DNA of 64,000 bases from Pseudomonas synxantha BG33R (GCF_000263715.2 NZ_CM001514.1:482936-546935); one strand, 5' to 3'; positions 9,108 to 19,600 are shown, numbered from the stretch's first letter. Notes: generated from the letters alone by a model not told the origin. A program made the numbers and translations.

Positions 9108-9764
9108 ATGGGAAAGGGATTTTTCAGGCGAAAAGCCGACATCATCTTGGGTGTCGACATCAATGACAGCGGTATCAAGCTGATCGAACTGAGCCGTTCA
9201 TCGGGTGGTTTCAGTGTCCAGGGCTATGCCACCCAGGCGCTGCCCGCCCATGCGGTCGTCGATGGCGCGTTGCTGGAAGTCGAGGGCGTGGGGCGAGCCT
9301 TGCAACAAGCGTTATCCTGCCTGCGCACTTCGGCTCGACACGCCGCTGTGGCAGTGGCGGGCCCTTCGGTGATCACGCGGTTGATCGAGATGGATGCGGG
9401 CCTGCGCGACGAAGAAATGGCCTGGAAGATCCAGATGGAAGCTGACCAGTTCATTCCTTATCCATTGGATGAGGTTGCGATCGACTTTCAGATCCAGGGC
9501 CCATCGGCCCAAGGGCCGCAGTGGGTTGAAGTCATGTTGGCGGCCTGTCTGCGCGAGCAGGTCCAGGCGCGAGTGGCGGTTTTAGCCCTGGCGGGGCTGG
9601 TGCCGCGGGTGGTCGATGTCGAAGGGTTTGCATTGGAGCGCGCTTGCCGTCAGGATTTTGCCAGCTTCACGCCGGGTCATCGAGTCGATGGTGCACAATG
9701 GGCCGTGGATGCCCAAGGGATGGGAGTGGCTTGCGGGTTGGCCCTGAGGAGTTTCGCTGGATGA
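9108..9764 (+). CDS. pilM: Type IV pilus assembly protein PilM, internally shortened
   Basis: PilM is a cytoplasmic actin-like protein that binds the N-terminal tail of PilN. This copy has 218 residues; full-length PilM has about 350. The first 180 residues align well by eye with the family (ILGVDINDSGIKLIELS, AVAVAGPSVITRLIEMDAGL, EADQFIPYPLDEVAIDFQIQ, VVDVEGFALERA). The last residues (VACGLALRSF) match the normal PilM C-terminus. The roughly 120-130 residues between, which carry the second phosphate-binding and adenosine-binding parts of the ATPase fold, are missing. The ATG at 9108 has a good ribosome-binding site. It overlaps pilN by four bases. Confidence 0.9.
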   Translation: MGKGFFRRKADIILGVDINDSGIKLIELSRSSGGFSVQGYATQALPAHAVVDGALLEVEGVGRALQQALSCLRTSARHAAVAVAGPSVITRLIEMDAGLRDEEMAWKIQMEADQFIPYPLDEVAIDFQIQGPSAQGPQWVEVMLAACLREQVQARVAVLALAGLVPRVVDVEGFALERACRQDFASFTPGHRVDGAQWAVDAQGMGVACGLALRSFAG

Positions 9765-10315
9765 CACGAATCAATCTTTTGCCTTGGCGTCAGGCGCTGG
9801 CAGAGCGCAAGCGCAGGTATTTCATGGTGCTATTGCTGGCATTTGCCTGCCTGGCGCTGGCGGCCGTGTGGCTGGCTGACCAGGTGATCGACCAGGCGAT
9901 AGATCGGCAAGTGAGCCGCAATAGCCGCTTGGGTGAGGAGGTGGCTACCCAGGATTCGCGGATCAGGACCATCGACGACCTGCAGGAGCGAAGCCAGCAA
10001 CTGGCCGAACGCATGAAGGTGGTGCAGGATCTGCACGACGCCCGCTCTTCCGGCGCCCGACTGTTCGAGCAATTGGCTCGTGCAATGCCTGAAGGTGTCC
10101 ATCTGCATGAGGTGGTCGCAAACGGTGACACCATCAGCATTCGCGGCACGGCTGAAAGCAACCAGGATATCGCCCGGTTGATGCAGCAGCTCAAGCAGTC
10201 ATCCCAAGGCTCCAGCTCGACTCGTCTGCAGCGTGTGCAGGCCGATGGAGCACGCGGCGAAAGTGAATTTCAGCTGATGGTGCGCCAGGGAGAATCCAGC
10301 GAGGCGCAACCATGA
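9761..10315 (+). CDS. pilN: Type IV pilus assembly protein PilN
   Basis: A 184-residue bitopic inner-membrane protein of the pilus alignment subcomplex. It begins MTRINLLPWRQ, the conserved INLLPWR tail that docks into PilM. A membrane segment (about 21-42) and a coiled-coil region (about 55-90) follow, then a small periplasmic domain. The ATG overlaps the pilM stop codon (ATGA) and the gene overlaps the next by four bases, so translation is probably coupled. The preserved PilM-binding tail suggests the shortened PilM could still be a partner. Confidence 0.94.
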   Translation: MTRINLLPWRQALAERKRRYFMVLLLAFACLALAAVWLADQVIDQAIDRQVSRNSRLGEEVATQDSRIRTIDDLQERSQQLAERMKVVQDLHDARSSGARLFEQLARAMPEGVHLHEVVANGDTISIRGTAESNQDIARLMQQLKQSSQGSSSTRLQRVQADGARGESEFQLMVRQGESSEAQP

Positions 10316-11283
10316 GCCTGCCCAGGCTCGATTTTCCCACGCTCTTCTACAACGCTGCTAAATGGCCCTTGTCTGGCAAGGTCCTGCTTGGCTGTGGGCT
10401 GGCCGGTCTGGTGCTGCTGATAGGAGAGGTTGCCTACCTGAGCTCGTCACGTGAGCGATTGCACGGGTTTGAGGCGCGGGAGCAAACGCTACAGCAGCAG
10501 TTGGCGGAAAAAACTGAACTGGCCTCCAGCCTTGAGGCGCGCACCGATCAGTTCAGGGCAATGGAGGACAAGGTCACAGGCCTTCTACGTCAATTGCCCG
10601 GCCAGTCAGAGGTGCCGGCCTTGCTTGAAGACATCGCCCGATTGGCGGTTGCCAATGGAGTATGGGTCGAGGGCATCACGGTGTTGGATGAAGAGCCTCG
10701 TCAGCTCTATATCGAGCAACCCATGCAAATCGGCGCCACCGGGGCGTATCACGACCTGGCGGCATTCATCGGTGCCCTGGGTGGGTTGCCGCGCGTCGTC
10801 ACCGTGCAGGATGTTGCACTGGGGCATGACGGCGCCTTGCTGCGTCTGAACATGCTGGCAAAGACCTATCGGCGTACCACGCAAAGCGCCAAGGCCCGCG
10901 AAGCGTTCGACCCGGCTCAGCCATTGGTCTACACCCCATCGTTTGTGCGCGACCCGTTTCAGCCGCCCGGTTTGCAAGTAACTCGCGTGCCGGGGCGACC
11001 GGCCCTTGCGCCGGATCTCGCTCGGCCACGGGGGCTGCTGGAAGGCATGAACATCGATCAGTTCGAAATGGTCGGCACGCTGTCGTTGGGGGCGCAGGCT
11101 TTTGCCCTGCTGCGTGCCGGATCCAGGGTGCACCGGCTGACGATTGGTGATTACCTGGGGCCGGATCATGGCCAGGTCACGGCCATTCAAGAGGGGTCTA
11201 TCCACTTGGTCGAACGGTTTCCCGATGAACAGGGCGGCTGGCTCGAACGCCCGCGAACCCTTGTGTTGAACGTCAACTCATAA
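10312..11283 (+). CDS. PilO-PilP fusion protein of the type IV pilus
   Basis: A 323-residue protein. The first part (about 1-195) is PilO-like: one membrane segment (about 22-43), a coiled coil (about 45-85) and a PilO-type domain (LLEDIARLAVANGVWVEGI, YHDLAAFIGALGGLPRVV). From about residue 235 it reads as PilP: LLEGMNIDQFEMVGTLS, then LLRAGSRVHRLTIGDYLG and DEQGGWLERPRTLVL. Normal PilP is a separate lipoprotein with its own lipobox; no signal or lipobox cysteine is present here. In this form the PilP domain would be tethered to the inner membrane through PilO's segment. The fusion lies in one open frame. Confidence 0.9.
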   Translation: MSLPRLDFPTLFYNAAKWPLSGKVLLGCGLAGLVLLIGEVAYLSSSRERLHGFEAREQTLQQQLAEKTELASSLEARTDQFRAMEDKVTGLLRQLPGQSEVPALLEDIARLAVANGVWVEGITVLDEEPRQLYIEQPMQIGATGAYHDLAAFIGALGGLPRVVTVQDVALGHDGALLRLNMLAKTYRRTTQSAKAREAFDPAQPLVYTPSFVRDPFQPPGLQVTRVPGRPALAPDLARPRGLLEGMNIDQFEMVGTLSLGAQAFALLRAGSRVHRLTIGDYLGPDHGQVTAIQEGSIHLVERFPDEQGGWLERPRTLVLNVNS

Positions 11284-11295
11284 CGGAATCAAACA

Positions 11296-12678
11296 ATGAA
11301 AAGGACTTTCTCGTCCTTCGGTGTGGCGCTATGGATAGCGTTCACGGCACCGATGGCTGCTGCTGTGCCCAATCGCCTGGACCTGATCCACCTGCCGCCG
11401 CCCGACAGTGCAGCGTCGGTCAGCTATACAGGCACCCGGCTGAATCTGAATTTCCAGGACATCGACCTGCGGGCGGTCTTGCAGCAAATCGCCGATGTCG
11501 CCGGGCTCAACCTGGTGACCAGTGATGAAGTGCAGGGCTCAATTACCCTGCGGCTCAAGGATGTGCCTTGGGATCAGGCGCTGGATCTGGTGCTGCAAAC
11601 CAAAGGTCTGGATAAGCGCGTGAAAGCCGGTGTGTTGCTGGTGGCACCTGCGGATGAGTTGGCCGCTCGCGAACTGCTGGCGCTGGAGTCGCGCAAGCAG
11701 ATGGCGGAACTCGCACCGCTGCGTCGGGAGCTGCTGCAGGTCAACTATGCCAAGGCGGCGGACCTGGCCAAGCTGTTTCAGTCGGTCACAGGTTTTGAAG
11801 GCGCCACGGATGAGCGCGGCTCGGTGGCGGTGGATGATCGCACCAACAACATCATCGTCTACCAGACCGGCGAACGGCTCGAAGAGCTGCGGCGTATCGT
11901 GGCGCAACTGGATATTCCCGTACGCCAAGTGATGATCGAGGCGCGAATTGTCGAGGCCAATGTCGACTACGACAAAAGCCTGGGCGTGCGCTGGGGTGGG
12001 CGGCTCAGTCATGGCAGGGGAAGTGTCGCAGGTATTTCCAAGCCCGTGGCAGACGGCGCCGAACCGCCGCAAAACCCGCCCGGCTCCCCGTTTGTCGACT
12101 TGGGTTCGCTGACCGGTACCTCGGGTCTGGGCGTGGCCTACATCACCGACAATCTACTGCTGGACCTTGAGCTGACAGCCATGGAGAAAACCGGCAACGG
12201 CGAAATCGTCTCGCAGCCCAAGGTGGTCACGTCCGACAAGGAGACGGCACGCATCCTCAAGGGCACCGAAATTCCCTATCAAGAGTCCACCTCCCAGGGC
12301 GCTACCTCGGTATCGTTCAAGGAGGCTTCGCTTTCGCTGGAGGTCACGCCGCAAATCACCCCCGACGACCACGTGATCATGGCGGTCAAGGTCACCAAGG
12401 ATGAGCCCGACTACTTGAACAGGCTCAATGACGTACCGCCGATCAAGAAAAACGAGGTCAACGCCAAGGTGCTGGTCAGGGATGGCGAGACCATCGTCAT
12501 CGGTGGGGTTTTCTCCAATACCCAAAGCAAAGTGGTAGATAAAGTGCCATTTTTGGGCGATGTGCCGTATCTTGGCCGCCTTTTCCGGCGCGATGTGCTG
12601 GCGGAGAAAAAATCCGAGCTGCTGGTATTCCTGACTCCGCGTATCATGAATAACCAGGCGATTGCTGTGAGTCGTTGA
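11296..12678 (+). CDS. pilQ: Short PilQ-type secretin
   Basis: A 460-residue outer-membrane secretin for type IV pili. A signal peptide (about 1-23) is followed by a STN/N0 domain ([22 protein letters not shown]), an N1 domain ([19 protein letters not shown]) and the secretin core ([13 protein letters not shown] to [17 protein letters not shown]). P. aeruginosa PilQ has over 700 residues, with two N-terminal AMIN domains that bind peptidoglycan. Those domains are absent here. It follows pilO-P by 12 bases and ends four bases before aroK, so one transcript probably covers pili and shikimate genes. Confidence 0.92.
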   Translation: MKRTFSSFGVALWIAFTAPMAAAVPNRLDLIHLPPPDSAASVSYTGTRLNLNFQDIDLRAVLQQIADVAGLNLVTSDEVQGSITLRLKDVPWDQALDLVLQTKGLDKRVKAGVLLVAPADELAARELLALESRKQMAELAPLRRELLQVNYAKAADLAKLFQSVTGFEGATDERGSVAVDDRTNNIIVYQTGERLEELRRIVAQLDIPVRQVMIEARIVEANVDYDKSLGVRWGGRLSHGRGSVAGISKPVADGAEPPQNPPGSPFVDLGSLTGTSGLGVAYITDNLLLDLELTAMEKTGNGEIVSQPKVVTSDKETARILKGTEIPYQESTSQGATSVSFKEASLSLEVTPQITPDDHVIMAVKVTKDEPDYLNRLNDVPPIKKNEVNAKVLVRDGETIVIGGVFSNTQSKVVDKVPFLGDVPYLGRLFRRDVLAEKKSELLVFLTPRIMNNQAIAVSR

Positions 12679-12682
12679 TTCT

Positions 12683-13201
12683 GTGCGAAATTTGATTCTT
12701 GTAGGGCCGATGGGGGCTGGAAAGAGCACCATCGGCCGTTTGCTGGCCAAAGAGCTGCGCCTGCCGTTCAAAGATTCCGACAAGGAAATTGAATTGCGCA
12801 CGGGTGCCAATATCCCATGGATCTTCGATAAAGAAGGCGAGCTGGGCTTTCGCGACCGCGAGCAGGCGATGATTGCCGAGCTGTGTGGCTGCGATGGCGT
12901 GGTATTGGCGACCGGCGGTGGCGCCGTCATGCGCGACGAAAACCGTCGAGCGCTGTATGCCGGTGGTCGGGTAGTGTATTTGCATGCCTCGGTCGAGCAG
13001 CAGGTGGGCCGCACCGCCCGCGATCGCAATCGCCCGTTGCTGCGCACGGCCAACCCGGAAAAAACCCTGCGGGACCTGCTGGCGCTGCGCGATCCGCTGT
13101 ATCGGGAAATCGCCGATCTGGTGGTGGAAACCGATGAGCGACCCCCTCGGATGGTGGTGCTCGATATTCTGGAGCGCCTGCAGCGGTTGCCACCCCGTTA
13201 A
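12683..13201 (+). CDS. aroK: Shikimate kinase
   Basis: A 172-residue cytoplasmic kinase that phosphorylates shikimate in aromatic amino acid synthesis. It has a Walker A loop ([12 protein letters not shown]), the shikimate-binding GGGA motif ([11 protein letters not shown]) and the lid arginines ([11 protein letters not shown]). Translation probably starts at the GTG at 12683, four bases after the pilQ stop; that start gives the conserved [11 protein letters not shown]. It forms a pair with aroB downstream. Confidence 0.96.
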   Translation: MRNLILVGPMGAGKSTIGRLLAKELRLPFKDSDKEIELRTGANIPWIFDKEGELGFRDREQAMIAELCGCDGVVLATGGGAVMRDENRRALYAGGRVVYLHASVEQQVGRTARDRNRPLLRTANPEKTLRDLLALRDPLYREIADLVVETDERPPRMVVLDILERLQRLPPR

Positions 13202-13326
13202 AGCCTGGCCCGAAATGCGCTATTCTCGGCGGCGCGCCATAACCTTGTGAGGTGTGGCGTAGAGCCATCAGGTGATGTCGGATTGCGACATTGCCGGTCG
13301 TCAATACATCTTCAACGCGGGGAAAC

Positions 13327-14427
13327 ATGCAGACACTTAAGGTCGATCTAGGCGAGCGCAGCTACCCGATCCACATTGGCGAAGGTCTGTTGGACCAGCC
13401 CGAACTGCTTGCGCCGCATATTGCCGGTCGGCAGGTGGCGATCATCTCCAACGAAACGGTTGCGCCCCTGTATCTTGAGCGTTTGAGCCGCAGCCTTGCG
13501 GCGTATTCGGTGATTTCCGTGGTGTTGCCCGACGGCGAAGCCCACAAGAACTGGGAAACCCTGCAACTGATCTTTGATGGCCTGCTGACTGCGCGCCATG
13601 ACCGTCGAACCACCGTGGTTGCCCTGGGCGGCGGTGTGATCGGCGACATGGCCGGTTTTGCTGCAGCCTGCTACCAGCGCGGCGTGGATTTTATCCAGGT
13701 GCCGACCACTCTGCTGTCCCAGGTCGATTCGTCGGTGGGCGGCAAGACCGGTATCAACCACCCGCTGGGCAAGAACATGGTCGGTGCGTTCTACCAGCCA
13801 CAGGCCGTGCTGATCGACACCGCTACCCTCAACACACTGCCACCGCGCGAGTTGTCGGCGGGCCTGGCGGAAGTCATCAAGTACGGGCTGATCTGTGACG
13901 AGCCCTTCCTGAGCTGGCTTGAAGAACATGTAGATGCCTTGCGCGCACTCGACCAGGTGGCCTTGACCGAGGCGATTTCCCGCTCCTGCGCCGCCAAGGC
14001 GCTGGTGGTCAATGCCGACGAACGGGAGTCCGGCGTGCGCGCTACCCTGAACCTGGGCCACACCTTCGGCCATGCGATCGAAACGCACATGGGCTATGGT
14101 GTGTGGCTGCATGGGGAAGCCGTAGCGGCTGGCACGGTGATGGCGTTGGAGATGTCGCAACGCCTGGGCTGGATCAGCGCCCAGGAGCGTGATCGCGGTA
14201 TCCGCCTGTTCCAGCGCGCCGGCTTACCGGTCATCCCTCCCACAGAGATGACCGAGGCAGATTTTCTCGAACATATGGCAATAGACAAGAAAGTGATCGA
14301 CGGTCGACTGCGACTGGTACTGCTGCGCCACATGGGCGAGGCGGTGGTGACCGACGATTATCCGAAAGAGATTTTACAGGCCACGCTGGGAGCGGATTAC
14401 CGCGCCCTGGCCCAGCTTAAAGGTTAA
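13327..14427 (+). CDS. aroB: 3-dehydroquinate synthase
   Basis: A 366-residue NAD- and metal-dependent enzyme that converts DAHP to 3-dehydroquinate, the second step of the shikimate pathway. NAD-binding is shown by [13 protein letters not shown], the phosphate-binding lysines by [16 protein letters not shown], and metal ligands by [12 protein letters not shown] and WLHGEAV. The ATG at 13327 ([15 protein letters not shown]) is the family start; the frame is open upstream without conservation. The 125 bases after aroK show no clear terminator. The pairing aroK-aroB-damX is conserved in many Gammaproteobacteria. Confidence 0.97.
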   Translation: MQTLKVDLGERSYPIHIGEGLLDQPELLAPHIAGRQVAIISNETVAPLYLERLSRSLAAYSVISVVLPDGEAHKNWETLQLIFDGLLTARHDRRTTVVALGGGVIGDMAGFAAACYQRGVDFIQVPTTLLSQVDSSVGGKTGINHPLGKNMVGAFYQPQAVLIDTATLNTLPPRELSAGLAEVIKYGLICDEPFLSWLEEHVDALRALDQVALTEAISRSCAAKALVVNADERESGVRATLNLGHTFGHAIETHMGYGVWLHGEAVAAGTVMALEMSQRLGWISAQERDRGIRLFQRAGLPVIPPTEMTEADFLEHMAIDKKVIDGRLRLVLLRHMGEAVVTDDYPKEILQATLGADYRALAQLKG

Positions 14428-14437
14428 TAAGATCCCG

Positions 14438-16009
14438 ATGACTAGTTTGCATGCCGACGAGGCGTTCCTCGGCCATTATCACTTGAGCCATGACCCTTTT
14501 GCTCCACGGGTGCCTGGTTTCAAATTCTTCCCTGCCCAGCGCAAGCCGGTATTGGGGCAACTGCATCATCTGGCGCGCTACAGCCAGTTGCTGCTGGTGG
14601 TCACGGGACCGTTGGGCAGTGGCAAGACCTTGCTGCGCCAGGCGCTGGTCGCCAGCACCAACAAGCAATCGGTGCAGAGCGTGGTGGTATCGGCACGTGG
14701 CGCCGGTGACGCAGCGGGTGTACTGCGCCAGGTTGCACAGGCCCTGGACGTATCCAACGCCGAGCCGAACGCGATTCTCAAACAGGTGGTGCAACTGGGC
14801 CTGACCGGCCAGGAAGTCTACCTGCTGGTCGACGACGCCGAGCAGCTTGACGAATCCGCGCTGGAAGCGCTGTTGGCACTGGCCGCGGGCACGCCGGAAG
14901 GCCGCCCGCATGTGTTCCTGTTTGGCGAATCGTCGTTGATCGCCGATCTGGAGCAGATCAGCGGTGAGCAAGAGCTGTTCCACGTCATCGAATTGCAGCC
15001 GTACGAAGAGGAAGAAACCCGCGAATACCTGGCTCAGCGCCTTGAAGGTGCAGGGGCAGGTATCGAACTTTTCTCCGCTGCGCAGATCTCTGATATTCAC
15101 GAAAGCTCCGATGGCTGGCCTGGAAACATCAACCAGGTTGCCCGCGATGCGATGATCGAAGCCATGATTGCCAGCCGCTCTGCGGTCAAGCGTCCAAAGA
15201 TGGGGTTCACTATGCCTAAGAAGCACGTATTGGCTATTTCCGCCGTTGTCGTGGTCGCTGTAGCCGCCGCCTGGTTGATCCCGGGTCGCAACAAGGCACC
15301 GACAACAACCGGCGCGCCAACTGAGCAGGCGCAGTTGCCACTGGGCAAGCCCACGCCAAATGTCGAATTCGCCAACTCCGGCCAACCGACCAACCTGCCG
15401 ATGGTCGGCCAGCCTGTAATGCGCGGCCCGCTGGCTGAAGAAGCCGGTGGCATCTCCGAAGGCGACGACGGCGTGCCGGTGGAAGGCTCCAGCGCCACGC
15501 CGCCGACCGTGACCACCACCGCGCCACCAGCGGGCGTACCGGCCGGCACGCCAGCAACCCCAGTAGCGCCTGCCGCACCGGTTGCGCCAGTTGCCAAGCC
15601 GACCCCGGCGCCGACAGTAGCGACAGCCAAGCCCGCAGCACCAGTTGCCAAGCCGGCACCGGCACCCGCGGCCAAGCCTGCTGAGAAACCTGCCGCTACC
15701 GTGGCCAAGGCCGGCGCCGCTGGCAGCAGCTGGTACAGCAGCCAGCCTACCGGCAATTTCGTAGTGCAGATCCTTGGCACCAGCTCCGAAGCCAACGCCC
15801 AGGCGTTCGTCAAGGAGCAGGGCGGCCAGTACCGTTATTTCAAGAAAGTGCTCAACGGCAAGCCTCTCTACGTGATCACCTACGGCAGTTTCCCAAGCCG
15901 CGCCGCAGCCGATTCTGCCATCAAGGCCTTGCCAGCGAAGGTTCAGGCTGGTAAACCTTGGCCTCGCACTGTTGCCAGCGTTCAACAAGAACTGGCAGCA
16001 ACTCGCTGA
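14438..16009 (+). CDS. damX: DamX-like SPOR-domain protein with AAA ATPase domain
   Basis: A 523-residue cell-division protein. The N-terminal half (about 1-255) is an ExeA-like AAA domain with Walker A GPLGSGKT and a Walker B-like LLVDDAEQL. A membrane segment (about 262-284) is followed by a long Pro/Ala/Lys-rich linker (about 345-430). A C-terminal SPOR domain (about 440-520, NFVVQILGTSSEANAQAFV) binds denuded glycan strands at the septum. The ATPase domain would be cytoplasmic and the SPOR domain periplasmic. Its position after aroB matches damX in enteric bacteria. It starts 10 bases after aroB. Confidence 0.93.
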   Translation: MTSLHADEAFLGHYHLSHDPFAPRVPGFKFFPAQRKPVLGQLHHLARYSQLLLVVTGPLGSGKTLLRQALVASTNKQSVQSVVVSARGAGDAAGVLRQVAQALDVSNAEPNAILKQVVQLGLTGQEVYLLVDDAEQLDESALEALLALAAGTPEGRPHVFLFGESSLIADLEQISGEQELFHVIELQPYEEEETREYLAQRLEGAGAGIELFSAAQISDIHESSDGWPGNINQVARDAMIEAMIASRSAVKRPKMGFTMPKKHVLAISAVVVVAVAAAWLIPGRNKAPTTTGAPTEQAQLPLGKPTPNVEFANSGQPTNLPMVGQPVMRGPLAEEAGGISEGDDGVPVEGSSATPPTVTTTAPPAGVPAGTPATPVAPAAPVAPVAKPTPAPTVATAKPAAPVAKPAPAPAAKPAEKPAATVAKAGAAGSSWYSSQPTGNFVVQILGTSSEANAQAFVKEQGGQYRYFKKVLNGKPLYVITYGSFPSRAAADSAIKALPAKVQAGKPWPRTVASVQQELAATR

Positions 16010-16077
16010 AGATCCGGCGGCCTTACCCAGGCCGCCCTCCCGGCACCTCAAAAAAATCCGCAAGTGCGTGCTGCCCT

Positions 16078-16343
16078 GGGGTGCGTGTTCAGTTATTTTT
16101 ACCGCCGCGCCGGGTCTGCTGCTGCGCAGGGCAAGGCGCGAGAAGCGTGGTTTGGTCGTTCCAAATAAGCTTCGAGCAACGCAGCCCTGCGCAGCAGCAG
16201 GCCCGGCCCTTCGGGTTGCGCCTTAAAGCTAGCCATGCTGCGTTGCAGGCCTTGGAAAGGGAGCACCATTCCCAGCGGCCTGCGCCTTGCCTGGCTAGCT
16301 TTAAGACGCAACGCGGCGGCAAAAATAACTGAGCACGCACCCC
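16078..16343. repeat. Three-way-junction inverted-repeat element between damX and gltB
   Basis: An outer stem of 32 positions (16078-16109 with 16312-16343) has one mismatch and one T-G pair. It encloses two long hairpin arms: 16111-16132 with 16184-16205 (21 of 22 matched), and 16216-16235 with 16292-16311 (19 of 20 matched). Each arm has further inner stems (TTTGG/CCAAA, GCAGGCC/GGCCTGC). It has no convincing open reading frame. It looks like a non-autonomous mobile repeat or a structured RNA rather than a simple terminator. Confidence 0.85.
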
Positions 16344-16625
16344 CCGGCCGCGCGCTTTGTGGTGTCTGCGCCACAGTAGCTTTTGAGTCGTAGCGGTCAG
16401 AATTAAAAAAGTTTTGACTAGCACAGCATATCGCTTTAAACCTTTCATAAATGCGACATAGATTTGCGACATTTCGTCGCTAAATTTGTGAGCGTCTGTG
16501 TCGGTGTGTACAATGACCTCCCTTTTGCCCCCGCTAAGCCGGCGTACGTTCGGCGTGGAAGGTAACCGGTTGAATTGAAAAGAAATTTGCCTCGATATAA
16601 GAGGCAGCCTGGTGAGAAAGTGTCT
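16344..16625 (+). promoter_or_regulatory. gltB upstream region: predicted promoter and TGCGACAT repeats
   Basis: TTGACT at 16414-16419 and TAAACC at 16437-16442 (17-base spacing) form a plausible sigma-70 promoter. Just downstream are two direct copies of TGCGACAT (16452-16459 and 16465-16472). A perfect inverted repeat GCGAC-ATTTC-GTCGC (16466-16480) overlaps the second copy. These could be binding sites for a nitrogen or amino acid regulator; the protein is unknown. A leader of about 145 bases follows. Confidence 0.5.
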
Positions 16626-19600
16626 ATGAAAGCAGGTCTGTACCAACCCGATGAATTCAAGGATAACTGCGGTTTCGGCCTGATAGCCCACATGCAGGGC
16701 GAGCCCAGTCATACCCTTTTGCAAACGGCCATCGAGGCCCTGACCTGCATGACCCACCGCGGTGGGATCAACGCCGACGGCAAGACCGGTGACGGTTGCG
16801 GCTTGCTGATTCAAAAGCCCGACCAGTTCCTGCGCGCTGTCGCCAAAGAGCATTTTGCGGCCGACCTGCCCAAGCAGTACGCCGTGGGCATGGTGTTTTT
16901 CAACCAGGACCCGGTAAAAGCCGAAGCCGCTCGCGAGAACATGAACCGCGAGATCGCTGCCGCCGGCCTGCAACTGGTGGGCTGGCGCAAAGTGCCAATC
17001 GACACCAGCGTACTCGGCCGCCTGGCCCTGGAGCGCCTGCCGCAGATCGAACAAGTGTTCATCGCGGGTGACGGCCTGAGCGACCAGGACATGGCGATCA
17101 AGCTGTTCACGTCCCGTCGTCGTTCGTCGGTGCTCAACGCCGCCGACACTGACCATTACATCTGCAGCTTTTCCCACAAGACCATCATTTATAAAGGCCT
17201 GATGATGCCGGCGGATCTCACCGCCTTTTATCCAGACCTGAGCGATGAGCGCCTGCAAACCGCAATCTGCGTGTTCCACCAGCGCTTCTCCACCAACACC
17301 CTGCCGAAATGGCCGCTGGCCCAGCCATTCCGTTTCCTCGCCCACAACGGCGAGATCAATACCATCACCGGCAACCGCAACTGGGCCGTGGCCCGTCGCA
17401 CCAAGTTCGCCAACGATTTGATGGACCTCGAAGAGCTCGGCCCGCTGGTCAACCGCGTGGGTTCCGACTCCTCCAGCATGGACAACATGCTTGAGCTGAT
17501 GGTCACCGGTGGCATCGACCTGTTCCGTGGCGTGCGCATGATCATTCCGCCTGCGTGGCAGAACGTCGAGACCATGGACCCGGACCTGCGGGCGTTCTAC
17601 GAATACAACTCGATGCACATGGAGCCCTGGGACGGCCCGGCCGGCGTGGTCATGACCGACGGCCGCTACGCGGTGTGCCTGCTCGACCGTAACGGCTTGC
17701 GCCCGGCGCGCTGGGTCACCACCACCAACGGCTTTATCACCCTGGCGTCGGAAATCGGCGTGTGGGACTACAAGCCTGAAGACGTGATCGCCAAAGGCCG
17801 TGTCGGCCCTGGCCAGATCCTGGCCGTGGACACCGAAACCGGGCAGATCCTCGACACCGACGCCATCGACAACCGTCTGAAGTCGCGTCACCCGTACAAG
17901 CAATGGCTGCGCAAGAACGCCCTGCGCATCCAGGCGACCATGGAAGACAACGACCACGGTTCGGCTTTCTACGACATCGACCAGCTCAAGCAATACATGA
18001 AGATGTATCAGGTCACGTTCGAAGAACGTGATCAGGTGCTGCGCCCGCTCGGCGAGCAAGGCTACGAAGCCGTAGGCTCCATGGGCGACGATACGCCGAT
18101 GGCTGTGCTGTCCCAGCGCGTGCGCACGCCGTACGACTACTTCCGCCAGCAGTTCGCCCAGGTGACCAACCCACCGATCGACCCGCTGCGCGAAGCCATC
18201 GTGATGTCGCTGGAAGTGTGCCTCGGTGCCGAACGCAATATCTTCCAGGAATCGCCTGAGCACGCCTCCCGTGTGATCCTCAGCTCGCCGGTCGTTTCCC
18301 CGGCCAAGTGGCGCTCGCTGATGACCCTGGAGCGTCCAGGCTTCGACCGCCAGATCATCGACCTGAACTACGACGAGAGCCTCGGCCTTGAAGCCGCTGT
18401 GCGCAACGTCGCCGACCAGGCTGAAGAAGCTGTGCGCGCCGGCCGCACTCAGATCGTACTGACCGACCGCCATATCGCGCCGGGCAAGTTGCCGATCCAC
18501 GCGTCCCTGGCGACTGGCGCGGTGCACCACCGCCTGACCGAAAAAGGCCTGCGCTGCGACTCCAACATTCTGGTGGAAACCGCCACTGCCCGTGACCCGC
18601 ACCACTTCGCGGTGCTGATCGGCTTCGGCGCCTCGGCGGTTTACCCGTTCCTGGCGTATGAAGTACTCGGTGACCTGATCCGTACCGGTGAAGTGTTGGG
18701 CGACCTCTACGAGGTGTTCAAGAACTACCGCAAGGGCATCACCAAAGGCCTGTTGAAGATCCTGTCGAAGATGGGCATCTCCACCGTCACCTCCTACCGT
18801 GGCGCGCAATTGTTCGAAGCCATCGGCCTGTCAGAAGAAGTCTGCGAGCTGAGCTTCCGTGGCGTGCCGAGCCGTATCAAGGGCGCGCGTTTCGTCGATA
18901 TCGAAGCCGAGCAGAAAGCCCTGGCCGCCGAAGCCTGGAGCGCGCGCAAGCCGATCCAGCAAGGCGGCCTGCTCAAGTTCGTGCACGGTGGCGAATACCA
19001 CGCCTACAACCCGGACGTGGTCAGTACCCTGCAAGCCGCCGTGCAGCAGGGCGACTACGCCAAGTTCAAGGAATACACGAGCCTGGTGGATAACCGCCCG
19101 GTGTCGATGATCCGCGATCTGTTCAAGGTGAAGACCCTGGACACGCCGATGGACATCGCCGAAGTCGAGCCGCTGGAATCGATCCTCAAGCGCTTCGACT
19201 CCGCCGGCATTTCCCTGGGCGCCTTGTCACCTGAGGCTCACGAAGCCCTGGCCGAAGCCATGAACCGCCTGGGTGCGCGTTCCAACTCCGGCGAAGGCGG
19301 CGAAGACCCGGCGCGTTATGGCACGCTCAAAAGCTCGAAAATCAAGCAGGTGGCCACCGGCCGTTTCGGTGTGACCCCGGAGTACCTGGTCAACGCCGAA
19401 GTGCTGCAGATCAAGGTTGCCCAGGGCGCCAAACCGGGAGAGGGCGGGCAATTGCCAGGCGGCAAGGTCAACGGCCTGATCGCCAAGCTGCGTTATGCAG
19501 TGCCGGGCGTGACTCTGATCTCGCCGCCGCCGCACCACGACATCTACTCGATTGAAGATTTGTCGCAGCTGATTTTCGACCTCAAACAAGTCAACCCGCA

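Noticed and set aside
16089..18809. Long minus-strand frame opposite gltB and the structured element
   Set aside because: It is a shadow of gltB; no recognisable domain, and it runs through the inverted-repeat element.
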